A stretch of DNA of 10,524 bases from an uncultured Nannocystaceae bacterium (lineage in GTDB: Bacteria; Myxococcota_A; Polyangia; Nannocystales; Nannocystaceae). This document shows, piece by piece, positions 5,961 through 10,524 of this stretch. How positions within the stretch are numbered: position 1 is the stretch's first letter; the number at the start of each line of letters is the position of its first letter. A program made the translations under genes and the position numbers. The stretch lies in NCBI GenBank assembly GCA_938084085.1, contig CALKDV010000046.1, positions 1 through 10,524 on the forward strand, given 5' to 3'. The notes beneath the pieces are model-generated. The model was not told where the DNA came from. It made no database searches and worked only from the letters and a program-made list of their open reading frames with translations.

Positions 5961-7805
5961 CTACTCCTCTAGACGGACGTAGACCTCGATCTCGTCATCG
6001 TTCACGGCGTCCGCGTTGATTCGGAGACGAAACACTGCGCCGGCGGCGTCCTCGACGTACACCACCTGCAGCCCCTCGACGAGGGGGAGCTTTTCGTGGG
6101 TGGTGTCCTCGACGCCGGCGATGTTGATCATGGACACCTTGGATTCGGGGGACAGTGACGGCTCCGCGAAAAATCCGGGCGTCGTGTGGGAATACGACAC
6201 CTCCGGCGGGAGGTCGTCGGACGTCACGAAGAACAGGTACGGGGCGCCGTCACTCGCGCGGCGGAAGTACAAGTCTACGAGGCCGTTGTTCTTGGTGTAG
6301 TCGCCGAGGAGATAGTCCGCCAGCGCGCTGCTTTGCGACTGAAGGTAGGGGCGCACGGCGTCTTCGATCTCTGGGCCCGTGATGCCCACGGGCATGTCTT
6401 GGAGGGTGAAGGCGACGTTGGCCGCTCCCTCAGGAAACGTCACCTCGGGTGGCGTGTGGAGCGCCACCTGGGCCACCTCCATGATGCTCTCCCAGAGGTA
6501 CTGCGAGGGGGGCGGGTTGCCGAGGTTGAGGAGGGTGAAGTACTCGACCCAACCCGGCGGGTCGCCGTTTTGACCGATCCGCACCTCCGCGGCTCCAAAC
6601 AGGTACGACGCGAAGTGCACCCGATCGTCATAGAGCGTGCGGGCGGCGTCTGCGACCACATATTCCATGGTCCAGGGAGGCTTCGCCCATACGGAGTCGG
6701 AGGTGACTGGGGACTCGGGCAGGTTGTCTTGACACGGCGGATGTTCGACGCAGGTGTTCACGAACCCAGTCCATTCTTCAACGGCGAATCGAAGGTCGAC
6801 CGCGAGGTCTTCGATGATGCCTGTCATGGAGAATTTCTCAGGATCTTCAAAGTCGAACTCGAGCGGGTCTGAGAAACTGGGCCCCGTGGTGTCCACCACG
6901 ACGTTGACGTAATCTTTTCCGCTATCAAGATCGATTCCGTCGGCGATCCGCATGTTGGATGTGGCCACGGCGGTCATCTGGAAGTCGGGCCCTAGGGCCT
7001 GGCCCGACATGGGGAAGCTTGGGTCGAGGATGCCCGGGTGGCCGCCGCTCGGTCCAAACCTCGCGGTCATGGAGGCGAGATCGGTGAGCGCGTCTTCGAG
7101 GGTGAAGCGGATCTTGGTTTGGCCCTCGAACGAGGGATGCGACGCGAGCACGTTCAGCTGGATCGCCGCGACCACTGCGCTCGTGGAGATAAACTCGGTG
7201 GTGCGAGAGATCCCGAGCCCGTCCGCGAGGATCTGTCCAAAGCCACCCCCGAGGCCCAGGAGGTCCGCGAGCTCTTGCACCCCCTCAAGCGAGGTGCCCT
7301 GGACCTTCGCGTTGGCGGGCGTCATGGTCAAGATACGGACGAGGGAGTACTCCGCGCTCGTCTCCCACGTGCCGTCGGTGCCGATGAAGCTCTGGCCGAG
7401 CGTCGTGAGGCCGCAGTTGTGATTTGGGTTGGGCTGGTCGAGCTGCCAGTCGGTCCCGCAGGAGTTTTTGATCTCGGTCAACGTGTTATTGAGGAGGGTC
7501 GTTGAATCCAGCTCGAGTAGCAGGATCTCGCTGGCGGCGCTCCCGAACAACTCCGTGACCTCGTCGCGATCCATGGAGAGTTCAAGATCGGGGGGTGGGA
7601 CCTCGTTGAGGCGAAGCTCGAACCATGTCTCGTCGTCGTTGGGCTCGATGTCCCCGTCCCCGTCCCCGCCCGTGTCTTCGCCAATGTCTCCGCCGCTAGA
7701 GCCCGTCGCGCCCGCACCGGAGGTCTCCTTCGGCTCCTCCGTCGCGTCACCGCAGGCGCAGAGGGCCGCGAGGGCGAGGGTCCAAGACAGCGAGCGCACC
7801 AGCAC
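5961..7805 (-). CDS. Large predicted lipoprotein of unrecognised family, linked to RND pump
   Basis: About 614 residues, exported and probably lipid-anchored. From GTG 7805 (GTG 7799 is also possible) the N-terminus reads basic then hydrophobic: VRSLSWTLALAALCAC, with a lipobox-like LCAC whose lipidated Cys would be residue 18. A linker of about 40 residues rich in Gly, Asp, Ser, Thr and Glu follows, typical of surface or periplasmic lipoproteins in myxobacteria. The large remaining domain starts near residue 60. It has cysteines at 116/131 and 352/358 that could form disulfides, many Asp/Glu, and no transmembrane helix after the signal. I recognise no enzyme motif or adaptor (hairpin/lipoyl) pattern. 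The frame could open further upstream at GTG 7904, but that would bury the signal sequence and overlap the pump gene. It starts 10 bases after the pump's stop, suggesting translational coupling and a joint role. Confidence 0.8.
   Translation of the reverse strand: MLVRSLSWTLALAALCACGDATEEPKETSGAGATGSSGGDIGEDTGGDGDGDIEPNDDETWFELRLNEVPPPDLELSMDRDEVTELFGSAASEILLLELDSTTLLNNTLTEIKNSCGTDWQLDQPNPNHNCGLTTLGQSFIGTDGTWETSAEYSLVRILTMTPANAKVQGTSLEGVQELADLLGLGGGFGQILADGLGISRTTEFISTSAVVAAIQLNVLASHPSFEGQTKIRFTLEDALTDLASMTARFGPSGGHPGILDPSFPMSGQALGPDFQMTAVATSNMRIADGIDLDSGKDYVNVVVDTTGPSFSDPLEFDFEDPEKFSMTGIIEDLAVDLRFAVEEWTGFVNTCVEHPPCQDNLPESPVTSDSVWAKPPWTMEYVVADAARTLYDDRVHFASYLFGAAEVRIGQNGDPPGWVEYFTLLNLGNPPPSQYLWESIMEVAQVALHTPPEVTFPEGAANVAFTLQDMPVGITGPEIEDAVRPYLQSQSSALADYLLGDYTKNNGLVDLYFRRASDGAPYLFFVTSDDLPPEVSYSHTTPGFFAEPSLSPESKVSMINIAGVEDTTHEKLPLVEGLQVVYVEDAAGAVFRLRINADAVNDDEIEVYVRLEE
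7652..7671 (-). other. G-quadruplex-type G-run cluster in the lipoprotein linker
   Basis: On the minus (coding) strand the bases are GGG-C-GGGG-AC-GGGG-AC-GGGG, four runs of at least three G separated by loops of 1-2 bases. This satisfies the standard quadruplex pattern. It encodes the Gly-Asp repeats of the linker and lies about 135 bases into the coding region, so it would be present in the mRNA. The pattern is certain; folding or any function is not. Confidence 0.5.
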
Positions 7806-7815
7806 CCAACGAGTA

Positions 7816-10524
7816 TCACTGATGATCGGCGTCGACGCCAGCGGGCGGCGCGTCCGCGTCGGGGTGGTGAGGCGCGGCAGGCTCCTCGGCGTTCCCAGGC
7901 TCACCCCACGCGGCCTGCAGCGCCCCAGGGAAGAGCCGATAGACGGCGGGGAGGACGAGCAAGGTGAGGAGCGTCGACGTCAATAGTCCGCCGATCACGG
8001 AGACGGCGAGGGGTTGTCGAAGCGCGGCGCCGTCTCCGAGCCCGAGCGCCATCGGCGTCAGCCCGAGCACGGTCGTGACGGTCGTCATGAGGATCGGTCG
8101 CACGCGCGTGGACGCGCCGTCCAGGATCGCTGCGGAGAGCTCCATCCCTTGGCCGCGCCGCAGATTGATCGCCGAGACCAGCACGATCGCGTTATTCACG
8201 ACGATTCCACCGAGGATGATGACGCCGATGCCGACCATGGCGGAGATCGTGAGCCCCGTGAGGGCCACCGCGAGCACGACGCCGACCACCGCGAGCGGGA
8301 CCGTGCACATGATGAGCAGCGGGTGGTGGAGGCTCTCGAAGGTGCTGGCCATGACCACATAGACCAAGAAGATCGCGAGGAGCGCCGCGAACATCATGCT
8401 CTGCAGAGAGTCATCAAGACTCTTCGCTTGTCCGGAGATCTCAAAGGTGACGCCGTCATCTTCCATGGCCTCCCGCAGCACCCTCGCGACCTCGTTGCGC
8501 GCCCCGGCGAGGTCAACCGAGGTGAGGCGCGCGTGGATTCGAATGCCGCGCTGGCCCTCGATGCGGCGGATCTCTGCGGGCCCTGTGCGAGCCTCGACCT
8601 TCGCGACCGAGGACAGGCGCACCGGGATCCCATCGATGGCACCGATCTGGATCGCGCGGACGTCTTCTTCGTCCGTGCGATTGACCTGCGGGAGCTGGAC
8701 CCGGATGTCGAGCTGCTCTTCGTCGGTGTGTAGTTTCGTCGACGCGACCTGACCTTGGACGAACGCTTGGGTGACAGAGGCGGCGTCGTCGATGCTCAGC
8801 GCGAGCAGCCCGAGCTTCACCCGATCAAAGTCTACCGCCACCTCGGGTCGCCCTGACAGATCGTCAGGGGTCACATCTCGCAGCTGGGTGATGTTGCGAA
8901 GCTCGGGCAAGACGCGCTTCGCCGCCTCGGTGGCTCGCGCCAGGTCATCCGAGAAAGCTCGAATCTCCAGGGGCGCTGCGAAGTTGATGAGACTGGGGTG
9001 GTCGAGGCGAAGCTGTCCACGGTCGCTAAGCTTCGCGCTCAACTTTGTGAACACCTGATCTTCAACCACCTCCATGGGCGGTGCGTCCTCCGAGATGTCC
9101 ACGGCCACGTCAATTTGAGCGAGGTGGGTGCCTCGCTGGGATCCCGCGGCGGCTCCCGATTGGGTGAGGCTGCCCACACGCCCGAACACGGAGGTGGTCT
9201 GGGGATGGTCGGTCACGACGGCCATCAGGGCCCGAGTGATCTCGGTGGTGCGCTCCAAGGAGGTCCCCTGGGGCATCGAGAGCTGGACAAAAAACTGCTG
9301 CTGCTCGATGGAGGGGATCAAGGTCCGGCCGAGCCCCATGGCGCCGGTGAACGACAGCGCGGTCAACCCCGCCGCGAGGAAGACCGTCAGGGCGGGGCGC
9401 TGAACCACACCCCCGAGGATGCGGCGATATGCGCCCAGGGATGCGGACTCGTCCTGCGGGGTTGAGGTGGCGCGAGCGCGAGAGAGGAGTCGTCGCGCGA
9501 GGGAGAACAACCATGAGATCGCCATGCCCAAGGCAGGGATCGCCACCACCAACAAGGTGATGATCGTCGCGAGGCGGGGCGTACCTTCCAGGGACAAGGA
9601 GGCCACGGGAACCGCGACGCAAGCCAGGAGCGGGACGATCAGTCGACGACGTGAGATGGTGGACTCGGGGGCGCCGCTGCGGTCTCCGAAGGAAAGCAGC
9701 ACGGGGACGAGGGAGAGGCTCACGACCATGGAGGAGAGAATCGAGAAGCTGACGGCGAGCGCCAGGTCGCGGACGAGCTGCCCGGCCACGCCGACGACGA
9801 ACACCAGAGGGATGAACACGGCGACCGTGGTGAGGGTTGACGCCACCACGGCTGTGCCCACCTCGATAGTGCCTCGCGCCGCCGCCTCGCGCCGACTCAG
9901 GCTCGGGTGGGAGGATCGCATGCGAGAGATGGCCTCCAGCGTCACGATGCTGTTGTCGACCAGCATGCCTACGCCGAGGGCAAGGCCGCCGAGGCTCATG
10001 AGGTTGAGCGAGACGCCGGCGATTTGCAGTGGCACGAACGAGACCAGGACGCTGACGGGAATCGCGATGGCGATCACCAGCGTGCTCCAGAGGTCACGGA
10101 GGAACAACAACAGGACGAAGACGGCCAACAGTCCGCCCATGAGCACGTTGGAGACCACCTCATTGACCGCAGACTCGATAAAGACCGCGCGATCTTCCAG
10201 GACCTCGATGGTCGAGCCCTGGGACAGGCGACGGGTGGCGAGACGCTCGCGGATGCTGCGGGCGACGCTGACGGTGTTGGCGTCCCCTTCACGATAGACG
10301 GCCAGCTCAATCACCTCTTGCCCGGCGACGAGCGAGAGCTCTTCGCGCTCAATGGGACGCCGCGAGACCTTGCCGAGATCGCGAACCCGGAGCACACGCC
10401 CCCCCTCATTGCGGACCACGACCCGGCCGAGGTCCTCGGGGGTCCGCGCCTCGTGGACTGTGCGGATGAGGTGTCGACGGTCTCTAAAATCGATGGCGCC
10501 ACCGGGGCGGTTGACGTTGTCACC
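7816..10524 (-). CDS. RND-family (HAE/AcrB-type) efflux permease, N-terminus cut by window edge
   Basis: The C-terminal 902 residues of an RND exporter; the frame is open to the right edge, so roughly 200 N-terminal residues including TM1 are missing. The GTG at 10419 is internal, since coding similarity continues upstream (NVNRPGGAIDF, RTVHEARTPEDLGRV). Numbering from the visible end, TM4 carries GVGMLVDNSIVTLE with Asp190-Asn191. TM10 carries GGIVVNNAIVLV with Asn777-Asn778. VRPILMTTVTTVLGLTPM marks TM11. Between TM6 and TM7, where AcrB has a cytoplasmic loop, there are two extra hydrophobic stretches (about 295-314 and 318-342). The protein ends in a Pro/Ala/Asp-rich cytoplasmic tail. The lipoprotein gene follows after 10 bases. 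An adaptor and outer-membrane channel gene would be expected upstream, beyond the window. The substrate is unknown. Confidence 0.95.
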   Translation of the reverse strand, partial: GDNVNRPGGAIDFRDRRHLIRTVHEARTPEDLGRVVVRNEGGRVLRVRDLGKVSRRPIEREELSLVAGQEVIELAVYREGDANTVSVARSIRERLATRRLSQGSTIEVLEDRAVFIESAVNEVVSNVLMGGLLAVFVLLLFLRDLWSTLVIAIAIPVSVLVSFVPLQIAGVSLNLMSLGGLALGVGMLVDNSIVTLEAISRMRSSHPSLSRREAAARGTIEVGTAVVASTLTTVAVFIPLVFVVGVAGQLVRDLALAVSFSILSSMVVSLSLVPVLLSFGDRSGAPESTISRRRLIVPLLACVAVPVASLSLEGTPRLATIITLLVVAIPALGMAISWLFSLARRLLSRARATSTPQDESASLGAYRRILGGVVQRPALTVFLAAGLTALSFTGAMGLGRTLIPSIEQQQFFVQLSMPQGTSLERTTEITRALMAVVTDHPQTTSVFGRVGSLTQSGAAAGSQRGTHLAQIDVAVDISEDAPPMEVVEDQVFTKLSAKLSDRGQLRLDHPSLINFAAPLEIRAFSDDLARATEAAKRVLPELRNITQLRDVTPDDLSGRPEVAVDFDRVKLGLLALSIDDAASVTQAFVQGQVASTKLHTDEEQLDIRVQLPQVNRTDEEDVRAIQIGAIDGIPVRLSSVAKVEARTGPAEIRRIEGQRGIRIHARLTSVDLAGARNEVARVLREAMEDDGVTFEISGQAKSLDDSLQSMMFAALLAIFLVYVVMASTFESLHHPLLIMCTVPLAVVGVVLAVALTGLTISAMVGIGVIILGGIVVNNAIVLVSAINLRRGQGMELSAAILDGASTRVRPILMTTVTTVLGLTPMALGLGDGAALRQPLAVSVIGGLLTSTLLTLLVLPAVYRLFPGALQAAWGEPGNAEEPAAPHHPDADAPPAGVDADHQ

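Noticed and set aside
8014..8733. Plus-strand open frame of about 239 codons
   Set aside because: It lies wholly inside the right RND permease on the opposite strand and its Arg/Asp/His-rich product has no recognisable motif.
9419..10297. Plus-strand open frame of about 292 codons
   Set aside because: It is antisense to conserved transmembrane regions of the right pump and its Arg/Thr/Ser-rich product looks like a composition artefact.

Overview
The window is GC-rich, gene-dense bacterial DNA with strong G/C at third codon positions. The content suggests a Gram-negative delta-type proteobacterium, most likely Myxococcota. The clues are two large RND inner-membrane pumps, GTG starts, few clear Shine-Dalgarno sequences, and a lipoprotein whose lipidated cysteine is followed by a Gly/Asp/Ser/Thr linker of the kind common in Nannocystis/Plesiocystis-type myxobacteria. 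The lineage is an inference from style, not from a marker gene.

Layout. Nearly everything is on the minus strand. At the right edge an RND permease lacking its N-terminus (7816-10524) is followed 10 bases later by a large lipoprotein of unrecognised family (5961-7805). After a further 77 bases comes a short-chain dehydrogenase/reductase (5140-5883). These three may be one transcript running right to left. A crotonase-family enzyme (4323-5123, plus strand) converges on the reductase and diverges from a TrmK-type tRNA methyltransferase (3556-4275, minus). A 368-base gap between trmK and the left pump holds a probable small membrane protein on the plus strand (3309-3521), with a hairpin 10 bases after its stop. 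A second RND permease (1-3187, minus) fills the left end and lacks only its last few residues.

How the genes fit together. The pumps belong to the HAE/AcrB-type RND class, which usually works with a periplasmic adaptor and an outer-membrane channel; neither partner lies in the window. Both pumps carry Asp-Asn in TM4 and Asn-Asn in TM10, where AcrB has Asp-Asp and Lys-Asn. The right pump and the lipoprotein are the most interesting pair, because the spacing suggests co-expression and the lipoprotein resembles no adaptor, channel or enzyme I know. The crotonase and reductase fit acyl-CoA or lipid metabolism but are on opposite strands. The methyltransferase looks like an unrelated housekeeping gene.

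I found no rRNA, tRNA, CRISPR array, insertion sequence or phage gene. I did not find a convincing wholly new system. The best leads are the pump-lipoprotein pair, the small membrane protein, and the unusual inserts in both pumps.
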